In this document: piece by piece, positions 22,318-30,461 of the stretch
How positions within the stretch are numbered: position 1 is the stretch's first letter
Layout of the letters: every line of letters begins with the position of its first letter
Source: Bradyrhizobium barranii subsp. barranii
Lineage (GTDB): Bacteria; Pseudomonadota; Alphaproteobacteria; Rhizobiales; Xanthobacteraceae
Length of the DNA: 64,000 nt
Direction of reading: 5' to 3'
Assembly (NCBI RefSeq): GCF_017565645.3
Contig: NZ_CP086136.1
Coordinates: 9,655,501-9,719,500, forward strand
Made by a program: the position numbers and the translations under genes
The notes under the pieces: model-generated
Databases searched by the model: none
What the model was told of the DNA's origin: nothing
Seen by the model: only the letters and a program-made list of their open reading frames with translations

Positions 22318-22377
22318 CGTACTGCCCTAAGCCCGGAAGCCGAAGCGCCGGGCGGTTAGGGTTGCAGGAGTTGGCTA
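22318..22377 (-). repeat. Intergenic hairpin element, copy C
   Basis: It follows the stop of the 22375-22584 gene on the minus strand. CCCTAAC/TTAGGG outer arms enclose GCCCGG/CCGGGC inner arms, a variant of the nested design in copies A and B. It ends 20 bases before the next start. Confidence 0.55.
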
Positions 22378-22584
22378 TCGCGCGAGCTTCACGCCCTTGG
22401 CCCAATCGTTCAGCGCCTTGATCCAGGCGTCGTATTGGACCTGCGTAGCCTTGCCGGAAAGCAGCGCGTTGTCGGCGCGATCCATCAGGCGTTCGATGAT
22501 GCGCTCCAGCCGGTCTTCGGTCGGCTTGTCGATATCGCAAGCCGGAAAGATCGGAAGTTGCATGCCGTAAGGCGAGTCGAGCAT
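22375..22584 (-). CDS. Small helical phage protein
   Basis: A 69-residue protein from ATG at 22584 (MLDSPYGMQLPIFPACDIDK), mostly one or two long helices (EDRLERIIERLMDRADNALL). A GAAAAGGAAAA stretch just upstream may be the ribosome binding site. First gene of the leftward cluster, downstream of the GGAACC-rich control region. Confidence 0.6.
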   Translation of the reverse strand: MLDSPYGMQLPIFPACDIDKPTEDRLERIIERLMDRADNALLSGKATQVQYDAWIKALNDWAKGVKLAR

Positions 22585-22589
22585 TCGGT

Positions 22590-23432
22590 TTTCCTTTTCG
22601 TGGTTTCGCGCCTGCCGTTGTTCGCCGCGCCGTTTCGTTGCCCCGTACATCGCTCTGGTGCGCCCCAGCATCCAGTCCAATCGCAGCCATGCCATTGCGA
22701 AGGTGCTGCAGAAGCAGCAATGGAAGTGCTGCCAGCGTTTTCCGTATTCCCGAAGGGATTGCCTGCCTGGCGCGGATGCCCTTGGACAAAGGGCCCGACC
22801 GGTTAGCCTTGCCCTGGGCCACAGGCGGCCCGTGTGGCGCTTGGCGATAAGGACGCCCCAATCCCCGGCAAGGCGGAAAGAACGCGCGTGTGGCCAAGCG
22901 TGCGGCTCGGCCGAGTCGTTGGAACCAGGAGCCTCCCTGGTTCCGGATCGATAGACGAACATTCCCCATTCGGAAGGTCCGGTTCCGAACAGCTCGCGCT
23001 GCGCGTGACGCGGCACGGATCGCGAACGCCCTGGTTCGGAAAACGAGTACCGATAGAGCAGCGCAGTTCGCGCCAACCCATTGAAGTCTGCGGGGAATAT
23101 CTTTCTCCGGGCCGGGGGGCGGTACCGGAAATCCTAAAGGAACCCATTTCCGAGCGCGGCGGCGCTTCGATTTTAGCGCCCGCTCTTCCTGAATTCGGGA
23201 AAGAAAGACATTTTATTCGGCCAAAAAACTTCGATTTCTCAATGGCATATCCGCAGTTCAGCAAATCCGCGGAACCCACTTAACGGGTTCCCATCCCGGC
23301 TAAGTGGGTTCCAAAAAATCAGGTCTTGCAGCGGTATTTTGCTGCCTTTTTCAGAACTGGAATGGCATTCCCCCTGGCAGCCCCAAATACCGGCGCTGGG
23401 GAATGTTCGTCTAGGCCCAGGCGGAACGCTGG
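22590..23432. promoter_or_regulatory. Gene-free control region with GGAACC sites and long inverted repeat
   Basis: About 840 bases with no credible gene. Between 22921 and 23312 the hexamer GGAACC or its complement occurs seven times (22921, 22939, 22981, 23139, 23271, within 23285-23292, and 23307). Two pairs form perfect palindromes: GGAACCAGG/CCTGGTTCC (22921-22929, 22936-22944) and GGAACCCACTTA/TAAGTGGGTTCC (23271-23282, 23301-23312). A 17-base inverted repeat, TAGACGAACATTCCCCA, bounds the block at 22952-22968 and 23397-23413. I infer repressor operators or a small non-coding element. Confidence 0.5.
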
Positions 23433-23669
23433 TCAGGCGTATTGTTTCGCCTCGCCGGGCCGCAAACCGAAGTCTTTAATCTCGCGATCTTCAAGCACGC
23501 GATGCGCTGTAACCGTGGCCTCGGCGAGAGCCTTGGGGTGGTCCTTTACGGCGGCCACTGCACTAGCCTCGTCGGGAAATCCGGCCATGAACCATTGTTC
23601 TCTGGGTTCACCCGCAACGCGGGCGAAGACCCTGACCATCCAACCGTACTTCGCGAGTTCTTCTGTCAT
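23433..23669 (-). CDS. Small hypothetical phage protein
   Basis: A 78-residue protein from ATG at 23669 (MTEELAKYGWMVRVFARV); the frame is open to 23729. It has a beta-alpha-beta pattern (WMVRVFARVAG then FPDEASAVAAVKDHP) suggestive of a small ferredoxin-like fold. It is divergent from the methyltransferase gene, with starts about 70 bases apart. Confidence 0.55.
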   Translation of the reverse strand: MTEELAKYGWMVRVFARVAGEPREQWFMAGFPDEASAVAAVKDHPKALAEATVTAHRVLEDREIKDFGLRPGEAKQYA

Positions 23670-23739
23670 CTCCCCTCTATGCCCGCGAAAGCGAAGCATT
23701 CCTAGGGGGACAATAAAACTGATCCACACCGAGGTGTTG

Positions 23740-25071
23740 ATGCTGCTGGAAGGCGCGAATTGGGCTGCCTGGACGACCGAAAGGCGTCCGCTGGCTGCCC
23801 TGGTCCCCTATGCCCGCAACGCCAGAACGCATTCCGATGCGCAGGTACGCCAGATTGCGGCTTCGATCCGGGAATGGGGTTGGACCAGTCCGGTCCTCGT
23901 CGATGAAGCCGGGATGGTGATCGCTGGCCACGGGAGGCTGCTGGCTGCCGAGAGTTTAGGGATCGGTGAGGTCCCGGTCATCGTCGCTCGCGGCTGGTCG
24001 GAAGCGCAAAAGCGCGCTTACGTCATCGCCGATAACAAGCTCGCCGAGAACGCGGGCTGGGATGACGCGCTGCTCAAGATTGAGGTCGCCGATCTTACGG
24101 CGATGGGCTTCGACCTTCCGCTGATCGGCTTCTCCGACCGCGAGATCGCGCGGCTGACGAATTCCAACCCTGGGCTCACCGATCCCGATGCCGTGCCAGA
24201 TCTACCGGCCGAGCCGGTGGCGCGGCGCGGCGATGTTTGGCGGCTTGGCCGTCACCGCCTGGTCTGCGGCGATGCGACGGACAAAGCCGACGTTGGTCGC
24301 GCGCTCGCGGGCGTGACGCCACATCTGATGGTGACCGATCCACCCTATGGCGCGAATTACGATCCGAACTGGCGCGAGCGCGTCTATCGCAGCGACGGCA
24401 CCAAGGTCGGCGCAGGCGCTCGCGGGCTCGTGCTCAACGACGACCGCGATGACTGGACCGAGGCCTGGCAGCTCTTTCCTGGCGACGTTGCCTACGTTTG
24501 GCACGGTGCGCTGCATGTTGGCGTGGTCGAGGCGAGCCTGATCGCGAGCGGCTTCCAGATGCGAGCTCAGATCATCTGGGCCAAGAGCAACTTCGCCATC
24601 GGGCGCGGCGACTATCACTGGCAGCACGAGCCGTGCTGGTACGCGGTGCGCAAGCACAAGACCGGACACTTCAACGGGGCCCGCGATCAATCGACGATCT
24701 GGGAAATTCCCAAGCAGCAGTCGTCCGAGACCGGCCACAGCACGCAGAAGCCGGTCGAGTGCATGAAGCGGCCCATCGAAAACAATTCGTCCGAAGGCCA
24801 GGCGGTCTACGACCCATTTTCTGGCTCGGGCACCACGATCATTGCCGCCGAGATGTCGGCGCGGGCCTGCCACGGCATCGAGATCAATCCGGCATACGTC
24901 GATGTCGCGGTGCTGCGTTGGCAGGCATTTACCGGCGAGCAGGCGCATCGCGAAAGCGACGACCGCCGCTTCAACGACCTGAAGGAGTCTACCGACGATG
25001 CCTGCGCACACGATCCCGACGCAGCTGAAACTGCTGCGCGGCAATCCCGGCAAGCGACCGCTGCGCACTGA
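23740..25071 (+). CDS. ParB-domain DNA adenine methyltransferase
   Basis: A 443-residue protein. Residues about 15-100 form a ParB/Srx-like domain (LVPYARNARTHSDAQVRQIA, then VIAGHGRLLAA). The methyltransferase has catalytic motif TDPPYG (about 199-204) before the AdoMet motif FSGSGTT (360-366), the beta-class order also used by CcrM. ATG at 23740 is preceded by GAGG; GTG at 23734 is an alternative. It lies directly before the terminase, as is common in phages, and could protect phage DNA or alter packaging and host regulation. The end overlaps the small terminase by 74 bases. Confidence 0.88.
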   Translation: MLLEGANWAAWTTERRPLAALVPYARNARTHSDAQVRQIAASIREWGWTSPVLVDEAGMVIAGHGRLLAAESLGIGEVPVIVARGWSEAQKRAYVIADNKLAENAGWDDALLKIEVADLTAMGFDLPLIGFSDREIARLTNSNPGLTDPDAVPDLPAEPVARRGDVWRLGRHRLVCGDATDKADVGRALAGVTPHLMVTDPPYGANYDPNWRERVYRSDGTKVGAGARGLVLNDDRDDWTEAWQLFPGDVAYVWHGALHVGVVEASLIASGFQMRAQIIWAKSNFAIGRGDYHWQHEPCWYAVRKHKTGHFNGARDQSTIWEIPKQQSSETGHSTQKPVECMKRPIENNSSEGQAVYDPFSGSGTTIIAAEMSARACHGIEINPAYVDVAVLRWQAFTGEQAHRESDDRRFNDLKESTDDACAHDPDAAETAARQSRQATAAH

Positions 25072-25486
25072 CGAGCCGAAGCCCGAGATCGCGGCCAACC
25101 TGCCTGACCCGCCTCCGTTCATCACCGGTTATGCAGCCGACGAATGGTGGACGGTCGGCGCAGAGCTGCACCGGCTCGGCCTCCTGACCATCGTCGATGT
25201 CGCGCCGCTTGCCGCTTATTGCCACGCCTATGGCCAATGGCGGATGGCCGCCGAGGCGCTGGCGCGGATGCAGAACAACGATCCGTTGATGAACGGCATG
25301 ATCATCAAGACCAAGTACGGCGATGCCGCGCAGAACCCGCTGGTCTATGTCGTGCGCAAGGCAGCAGCGGACATGGTGCGCTACGCCGCCGAATTCGGCC
25401 TGACCCCGGCCGCCCGCACCCGCATCAACGCAGGCGTCCAGGGCGAGCAGTCGCAGAGCAAGTTTGCCGGACTCCTCGCCGGTTAA
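24998..25486 (+). CDS. Terminase small subunit, P27 family
   Basis: A 162-residue protein. It opens with PTQLKLLRGNPGKRPLRTDE, the LKxLxGNPGKRPL signature of P27-type small terminases, followed by a helical core (EWWTVGAELHRLGLLTIVDV) and a C-terminal FGLTPAARTRI motif. It recognises the packaging site and loads the large subunit. It overlaps the methyltransferase gene before it and the large subunit after it. Confidence 0.9.
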   Translation: MPAHTIPTQLKLLRGNPGKRPLRTDEPKPEIAANLPDPPPFITGYAADEWWTVGAELHRLGLLTIVDVAPLAAYCHAYGQWRMAAEALARMQNNDPLMNGMIIKTKYGDAAQNPLVYVVRKAAADMVRYAAEFGLTPAARTRINAGVQGEQSQSKFAGLLAG

Positions 25487-27047
25487 GCGCACGCCGCAGG
25501 GCAAGGCCCGCGCTAAGGCGGTTATCGACTTTATCGAGCGATTGACGGTGCCCAGCGGCACCGGCCAGGGGAGACCGTTCAAGCTCGACGCGTTCCAGAA
25601 GCTTTTCATCCGCGCGATTTACGAACCGCACATCGGTGCCAATCGCGCGGTGCGGCGAGCGATCCTGTCGATTGCGCGCAAGAACGGCAAGACGGCGCTC
25701 ATCGCTGCAATCGTGCTCGCGCACCTGGTCGGGCCCGAGGCTATCGTCCACGGCGAGATTTACTCGGCCGCGAATGATCGCGACCAGGCGGGCATCGTCT
25801 TCAAGTTCGCGCGCCAGATCGTGGACCTGGAGCCCGAGCTGGCAGCCGAGATCGAGGTCATTCCCTCGACGAAGACGATGATCGGCAGGCGCACCGGCTC
25901 AGTCTATCGCGCGGTCAGCGCCGAGGCTGGCACCAAGCATGGCTATCTGCCGAGCCTGGTGATTTATGACGAGCTGGCCCAGGCCAAGAACCGCGAGCTT
26001 TACGACGTGCTGGACACCTCGTTCGGCGCTCGGCAAGAGCCGCTGTTCATCATCATCAGCACGCAGAGCAACGATCCCGAGCACGTCCTATCGAAATTGA
26101 TCGACGACGGTTTGAGCGGCGTCGATCCGTCCATCGTCTGCCATCTCTACGCAGCCGACGAGGATTGCGACCTGGACGACGAGAGCCAATGGGAAAAAGC
26201 CAACCCGGCGCTCGGCAAATTTCGCGACCGCGAGGACCTGGCGACCGCGATCCGCAAGGCGCAGCGTATGCCCGCCGAGGAGCCGAAGGTCCGCAACCTG
26301 TTCCTGAACCAGCGCGTCGCGCCAGTCGCCTCGCTGATCAGCCGCGCCGAGTGGATGGCGTGCAACGACGATGCGGCCCTGCAGGACGGCGAAGAGGTTT
26401 ACCTGGCGCTCGACCTTTCCAGCGTCGTGGACTTGACCGCGCTGCTGGTCGGATCGGTCAGCGATCCCTGCCGCATCGCGCCGTACTTCTGGAAGCCGCG
26501 CGAGCACCTGAACGAGCATTCTAACCGAGACTTCGGCGCATCGAGCCGTCGCTACCAGGAATGGGCCGAGGCCGGACACCTGCTGATCAGCCCAGGCAGG
26601 ACCATCGATCCCGAGGCGATTGCGCTGTTCATTGCCGGGTTGACGCAGCGCTATCGCGTGAAGGGCCTGGCGTATGACCGCTGGCGCATCAACGACCTGC
26701 TGCGCGAGTTCGACCGCATCGGCCTGCAAGCCTACCAGGACGGCGACAAAGGCGACGGGCTGCGGCTCGTCCCCTGGGGCCAAGGCTTCAAGGACATGGG
26801 GCCAGCCATCGACGCTGTCGAGCTGGCGATCATCGAGCGCAAGCTGCTGCACCCGAACAATCCGATCCTGAACTGGAACATGGCGAATGCCGTGGCCACG
26901 ATGGACCCGGCTGGCAATCGCAAGCTCGACAAGGATAAGGCCCGGTTTCGCATCGACGGCGCGGTGGCGCTCGCCATGCTGCTCGGCCTGCGCTCGCGCG
27001 ACCGCACCACGACCAAGCCGGTCGATATTGAAGCGTTGATAGGCTAG
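25464..27047 (+). CDS. terL: Terminase large subunit
   Basis: A 527-residue protein. The ATPase has SIARKNGKTA (about residues 69-78, Walker A variant) and LVIYDELAQ (about 165-173, Walker B with catalytic Glu). The C-terminal RNase H-like nuclease begins at LALDLSSVVDLTAL, with further acidic residues in YDRWRIND and in KDKARFRIDGAVAL. It is the HK97/Terminase_1 type, cutting and translocating DNA into the prohead. It starts inside the end of the small subunit. Confidence 0.93.
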   Translation: MPDSSPVKRTPQGKARAKAVIDFIERLTVPSGTGQGRPFKLDAFQKLFIRAIYEPHIGANRAVRRAILSIARKNGKTALIAAIVLAHLVGPEAIVHGEIYSAANDRDQAGIVFKFARQIVDLEPELAAEIEVIPSTKTMIGRRTGSVYRAVSAEAGTKHGYLPSLVIYDELAQAKNRELYDVLDTSFGARQEPLFIIISTQSNDPEHVLSKLIDDGLSGVDPSIVCHLYAADEDCDLDDESQWEKANPALGKFRDREDLATAIRKAQRMPAEEPKVRNLFLNQRVAPVASLISRAEWMACNDDAALQDGEEVYLALDLSSVVDLTALLVGSVSDPCRIAPYFWKPREHLNEHSNRDFGASSRRYQEWAEAGHLLISPGRTIDPEAIALFIAGLTQRYRVKGLAYDRWRINDLLREFDRIGLQAYQDGDKGDGLRLVPWGQGFKDMGPAIDAVELAIIERKLLHPNNPILNWNMANAVATMDPAGNRKLDKDKARFRIDGAVALAMLLGLRSRDRTTTKPVDIEALIG

Positions 27048-27053
27048 GTGTTC

Positions 27054-27560
27054 ATGCCAGCGACGATCGATCTCACAGGCCAGCGGTTTGGGCGACTGGT
27101 GGTTCGGCTCGAGGTCGGTAGAACACGCGGAGGCATCTGTTGGCGCTGCGAGTGCGATTGCGGGGAGCAGATCGAAGCGATCAGCGGTCATCTCCGACAC
27201 GGCACGCGCTCATGCGGTTGCTTGAAACGGGATCAAGCCGCGCAGGTCGGACGCCGGAAACGTCCCCGTCATGGACATGCTGGCCGCGGTCAAAAGACGC
27301 GGGTCTATCATAGCTGGGAGGCGATGATCCAACGGTGCACGAACCCGCACACGAAGGCCTTCAAAAACTACGGCGGGCGCGGCATCACAATCTGTGACCG
27401 CTGGCGTCGGAGCTTCGAAGCCTTCCTGGCCGACATGGGCGAGCCGCCCGATGGCCATACGCTCGACAGGAAGAACAATGACGGCTGCTACGAGCCTGAC
27501 AATTGCCGTTGGGCAACGCGAGCCGAGCAGAAGTTAAATCAGCGGCCGCGAGGGCGCTGA
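27054..27560 (+). CDS. HNH/AP2-type homing endonuclease-like protein
   Basis: A 168-residue protein. The N-terminus (GQRFGRLVV, then WRCECDCGEQI and HGTRSCGCLK) is a zinc-bearing DNA-binding part. The rest carries YHSWEAMIQRCTNPHTKAFK, YGGRGITICDRW and LDRKNNDGCYEPDNCRWAT, the pattern of the widespread phage HNH/AP2 family with an H-N-N-type catalytic fold. It is inserted directly after the large terminase, a typical home for free-standing homing endonucleases. GTG at 27048 is an alternative start. Confidence 0.8.
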   Translation: MPATIDLTGQRFGRLVVRLEVGRTRGGICWRCECDCGEQIEAISGHLRHGTRSCGCLKRDQAAQVGRRKRPRHGHAGRGQKTRVYHSWEAMIQRCTNPHTKAFKNYGGRGITICDRWRRSFEAFLADMGEPPDGHTLDRKNNDGCYEPDNCRWATRAEQKLNQRPRGR

Positions 27561-27564
27561 TCGG

Positions 27565-27882
27565 ATGAGCACGCCCAGCAGCGAGTGGAAGAACTTCTAC
27601 GACACCGGCTTCTGGCAGCGCCGTCGCAAGCTGCAGCTTACGGCGCATCCGCTCTGCAAGTTCTGCCTGGATCGCGGCGTCGTCGCCATCGCGACCGTTG
27701 CCGACCACGTCGAGCCTCACAAGGGCGACTGGAACAAGTTTGCGCTCGGTCTGCTGCAGTCGCTTTGTGCCCAGTGTCATAACCAATTCAAGCGCGTCAT
27801 CGAGTTGCGCGGTTACAACCTTGAGATCGATGACGATGGTCTCCCGACGGACCCAAATCACCCTTTCAATCGACCCCGATGA
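27565..27882 (+). CDS. HNH endonuclease (packaging-associated)
   Basis: A 105-residue protein. FWQRRRKLQLTAHPLCKFCL gives the first CxxC, ADHVEPHKGD the first catalytic His block and LCAQCHNQFK the second CxxC with the HN pair. This is the HK97 gp74 type of HNH protein that works with terminase to cut cos ends. Complete length and beside terL, so probably functional. Confidence 0.85.
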   Translation: MSTPSSEWKNFYDTGFWQRRRKLQLTAHPLCKFCLDRGVVAIATVADHVEPHKGDWNKFALGLLQSLCAQCHNQFKRVIELRGYNLEIDDDGLPTDPNHPFNRPR

Positions 27883-28068
27883 CGACTTGCGAAGTTGATG
27901 GATGCGAGTTGACGGCTAGGAGCCGCATTAGCGGCATCTGTGCCTGCAACAAGCATTATCTGCGCTTGTATAATCACGGGTCAGTTGACCTGTTGCCACC
28001 GCGTCCGAAACCTCCCCTCCCGAAGTGCTCAATAGTTGGGTGTGAAAATCCCTCTCGCGGCAGGAAGG

Positions 28069-29497
28069 GGGGATGTCCCGGGTTCTGTTGAATTTCTGAA
28101 GAGGTCGGCGTTGCCCACCTTGAGCCGGTAGGCTCGGGGTGCTGATTCCACAAAGGAGAGCAACGCCATGACGAGAGATATCACACCGGCTGGTTCGCCG
28201 GCGACCGGGGCTGTGGACGAAGCGTTTGCAGAAGTGCGGGCGAGCTTTGATCGGTTCTGCCTTGCGGCGGGGATCGAAGCGCTCGGCACGATGATGGAGG
28301 CGGATGTCACGGCGGCCTGCGGGCCACGCCACGGTCGCGACGCGGCACGGCGGGCGCACCGTTGGGGCCGAACGCGGGGACGGATCGGCTTCCACGGCGG
28401 CAAGATCGAGGTCGAGCGCCCGCGGGTCCGGGGCGTGGACGGCCGCGAGGTCACGATCCCGAGCTGGGAAACGGCGGCGGCGGAGGATTGGCTCGGTCGC
28501 TGGGCGATGAACCTGATGCTGATCAATGTGTCGACGCGCCGGTTCGGCCGCGCTGTCCGGCTGCCCGAAGGTGACGTGCCGGCACCGCCCGGATCGGGGA
28601 TTTCGAAGTCGGCGGCCTCGCGGAGGTTCGTAGCGCTGTCGGCGGCGCGGCTGGCCGACTTCATGGCTGCCGATCTGTCCGCGCTCGACCTTCTGGTGGT
28701 CCAAATCGACGGGCTGCATCTCGGCGACGATCTCGTGCTGGTCGCCGCGATCGGGGTTGACGGCGAAGGCAACAAGCATCCGCTGGCTCTGGTGGAAGGG
28801 GCGACCGAGAATGCCACAACGGTTCAGGCCCTGCTGGATAACCTGGTCTCGCGCGGGCTCGACCCGACGGTGCCAAGACTGTTCATTGCCGACGGCGCGA
28901 AGGCGTTGTCGAAGGCGATCCGCCGCACCTTCGGTTCGGCCGCTGCGATCCAGCGCTGCCAGATCCACAAGGCGCGCAACATCATGGAACGCCTGCCGAA
29001 AGAGCATCATGCGGCCACCCGTCGGGTGCTGCGCCAGGCCTGGGAGCTCGATGACGCCGACAAGGCCGAAAAATTGATCCGCAATCTCGCGCGTCGACTC
29101 GACCAGCAATGGCCCGGCGTAGCGGCAAGCATCCTCGAAGGCCTCGACGAAATCCTGACTGTCGTCCGATTGAAGTTGCCGAAGGAGCTTCGTCGATCAC
29201 TCGCCTGTACCAACATCGCCGAGAACATGATGGGCACCATTCGCCGCGTCACGCGCAACGTCAAACGCTGGCGGGATGCCAGTATGGCCTTGCGATGGGT
29301 CGCGGCCGGCATGATCGAGGCCAACAAGGGCTTCCGACGATTGAAGGCGTATAAGCAATTGTCGGTTCTGCGTGCGGCCCTTCAAGCTCACCACGATCGC
29401 ATGACGATCAACCCCGTTGCCAACGTCACGAGGGCCGCGTAACATTCATTCCGGCAACGTAGGCCCGACCTAGTTCAACAACGATCGGGACATCCCC
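28069..29497 (+). mobile_element. IS256-family insertion sequence
   Basis: A 1429-bp element. Its ends start GGGGATGTCCCG and match as an imperfect inverted repeat of about 26 bases (left from 28069, right ending 29497). The 8-bp target duplication CAGGAAGG flanks it at 28061-28068 and 29498-29505. One transposase gene fills it. The intact duplication and open transposase frame argue for a recent insertion. Confidence 0.95.
28168..29442 (+). CDS. IS256-family (mutator-type) transposase
   Basis: A 424-residue DDE transposase. Characteristic parts are the N-terminal EALGTMMEADVTAACG, the first Asp in LLVVQIDGLHLGDDLVLVAA, the second Asp in LFIADGAKALSKA followed by RCQIHKARNIMERLP, and the C-terminal Glu region SLACTNIAENMMGTIRRVTR. 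No frameshift is needed and the length is normal. A GGAGAGCAACGCC ribosome binding site precedes ATG. Confidence 0.93.
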   Translation: MTRDITPAGSPATGAVDEAFAEVRASFDRFCLAAGIEALGTMMEADVTAACGPRHGRDAARRAHRWGRTRGRIGFHGGKIEVERPRVRGVDGREVTIPSWETAAAEDWLGRWAMNLMLINVSTRRFGRAVRLPEGDVPAPPGSGISKSAASRRFVALSAARLADFMAADLSALDLLVVQIDGLHLGDDLVLVAAIGVDGEGNKHPLALVEGATENATTVQALLDNLVSRGLDPTVPRLFIADGAKALSKAIRRTFGSAAAIQRCQIHKARNIMERLPKEHHAATRRVLRQAWELDDADKAEKLIRNLARRLDQQWPGVAASILEGLDEILTVVRLKLPKELRRSLACTNIAENMMGTIRRVTRNVKRWRDASMALRWVAAGMIEANKGFRRLKAYKQLSVLRAALQAHHDRMTINPVANVTRAA

Positions 29498-29925
29498 CAG
29501 GAAGGCGCGCCTTTGTGAAAAGCATTACACGAGGCGTCGCCGTGGCAGGCCGATGGATGATCCTGTCTACGGCAAGTTGTGGATTACTACACAGGGGTAT
29601 GCGGCCCTTGCTCAAATCTCACATCCTACAGCCGGCTCAAATGGCCATACCTACCTGCATCGCAAGGTTCTCTATGATGCGATTGGTCCGGGAGATCAGC
29701 CCTGTAATTGGTGCGGGACCATCGTTGAATGGTTCGCGAAAGGTGAACGTAAGCTAGTCGTCGACCATCTCGATAACGACAAGCTCAACAACGAGCGATC
29801 CAACCTCGTGGCTTCATGCCATAGGTGCAACGCCACGCGCGGCCTGTTTATGAGCTGGGTTCTGAAGCATCGGGATGATCCTTTCTTGCTGACCCTGCTT
29901 AAGGCCAACGTAAACAGGAAATGAC

Positions 29926-30363
29926 ATGCCGCTTCTGCGATGGCGTGCGGAGCACGGTGAGGCTCCAATTGTCACGCTGGCTTGCGCGCGGACCGTCGAA
30001 CTCTCGCCAGCCGACGGCAGCGTCGGGTCGAACACCGTCTACATCAAAGGCGAAGGCACCATCGAGTCCTTCGGCAATGCCCCTCCTGGCGACATCGACC
30101 CGCAGGGAAGAAAGTGGGGCCTCGCCATCACCAAGACGGTGTTCTTCGACGCCGGGATCATCCTGAAACGGTCGGACCGCATCGCGACCTTAAGCGAGCG
30201 AGATCGCGTGATGCTGACGCCTTCGGTCGGCATCTATCGCTGCAACGGCGGCAGCAACTGGGGCGAGGTCTTTTTCGCCGCCTCCGGTGCTGCGGAAGTC
30301 TCGCGTCGCCTCGACGCAATCGATGAGCGGCTCGCCGAGATCGAACGGCAGCTCAAGAAATAA
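29926..30363 (+). CDS. Hypothetical virion-region protein
   Basis: A 145-residue protein (starts MPLLRWRAEHGEAPIVTLAC): a beta-rich domain (VYIKGEGTIESFGNAPPGDI, then GIILKRSDRIATLSERDRVM) ending in a C-terminal coiled coil (RRLDAIDERLAEIERQLKK). Lying just before the capsid genes, it may be a decoration or head-associated protein; that is positional inference. Confidence 0.6.
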   Translation: MPLLRWRAEHGEAPIVTLACARTVELSPADGSVGSNTVYIKGEGTIESFGNAPPGDIDPQGRKWGLAITKTVFFDAGIILKRSDRIATLSERDRVMLTPSVGIYRCNGGSNWGEVFFAASGAAEVSRRLDAIDERLAEIERQLKK

Positions 30364-30461
30364 ACCCCGGGATGGGCGGCGATTGACTGCTCTGGCGCGA
30401 CCGCGCGCCGGACGCCGCCCGCGCGGGCTTTCAGCACCTTCTCCGAAAAGGGAGAGACCCG

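Larger units (their letters stand above)
27879..29924 (+). pseudogene. HNH endonuclease gene split by IS256 insertion
   Basis: The first 63 codons (27879-28068) carry two CxxxxC...CxKHY-like zinc knuckles (CEVDGCELTARS, CACNKHY, CSIVGCENPSRG). The reading frame resumes exactly after the insertion at 29506 with LCEKHYTRRRRGRP and runs to 29924, including CNWCG, VVDHLDNDKLNNE and CHRCN. Removing the IS and one copy of its 8-base target repeat rejoins the frame with no other change, giving about 203 residues. A truncated C-terminal product could restart at 29553. Confidence 0.88.

Noticed and set aside
22803..23283. Overlapping open frames of about 150 codons on both strands in the control region
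   Set aside because: No ribosome sites, no recognisable sequence, and the region is dominated by inverted repeats.
23271..23318. Terminator at the 12-bp palindrome followed by six As
   Set aside because: The A-run lies on the plus strand after the stem; on the minus strand the Ts come before the stem, so neither direction gives a stem followed by Ts.
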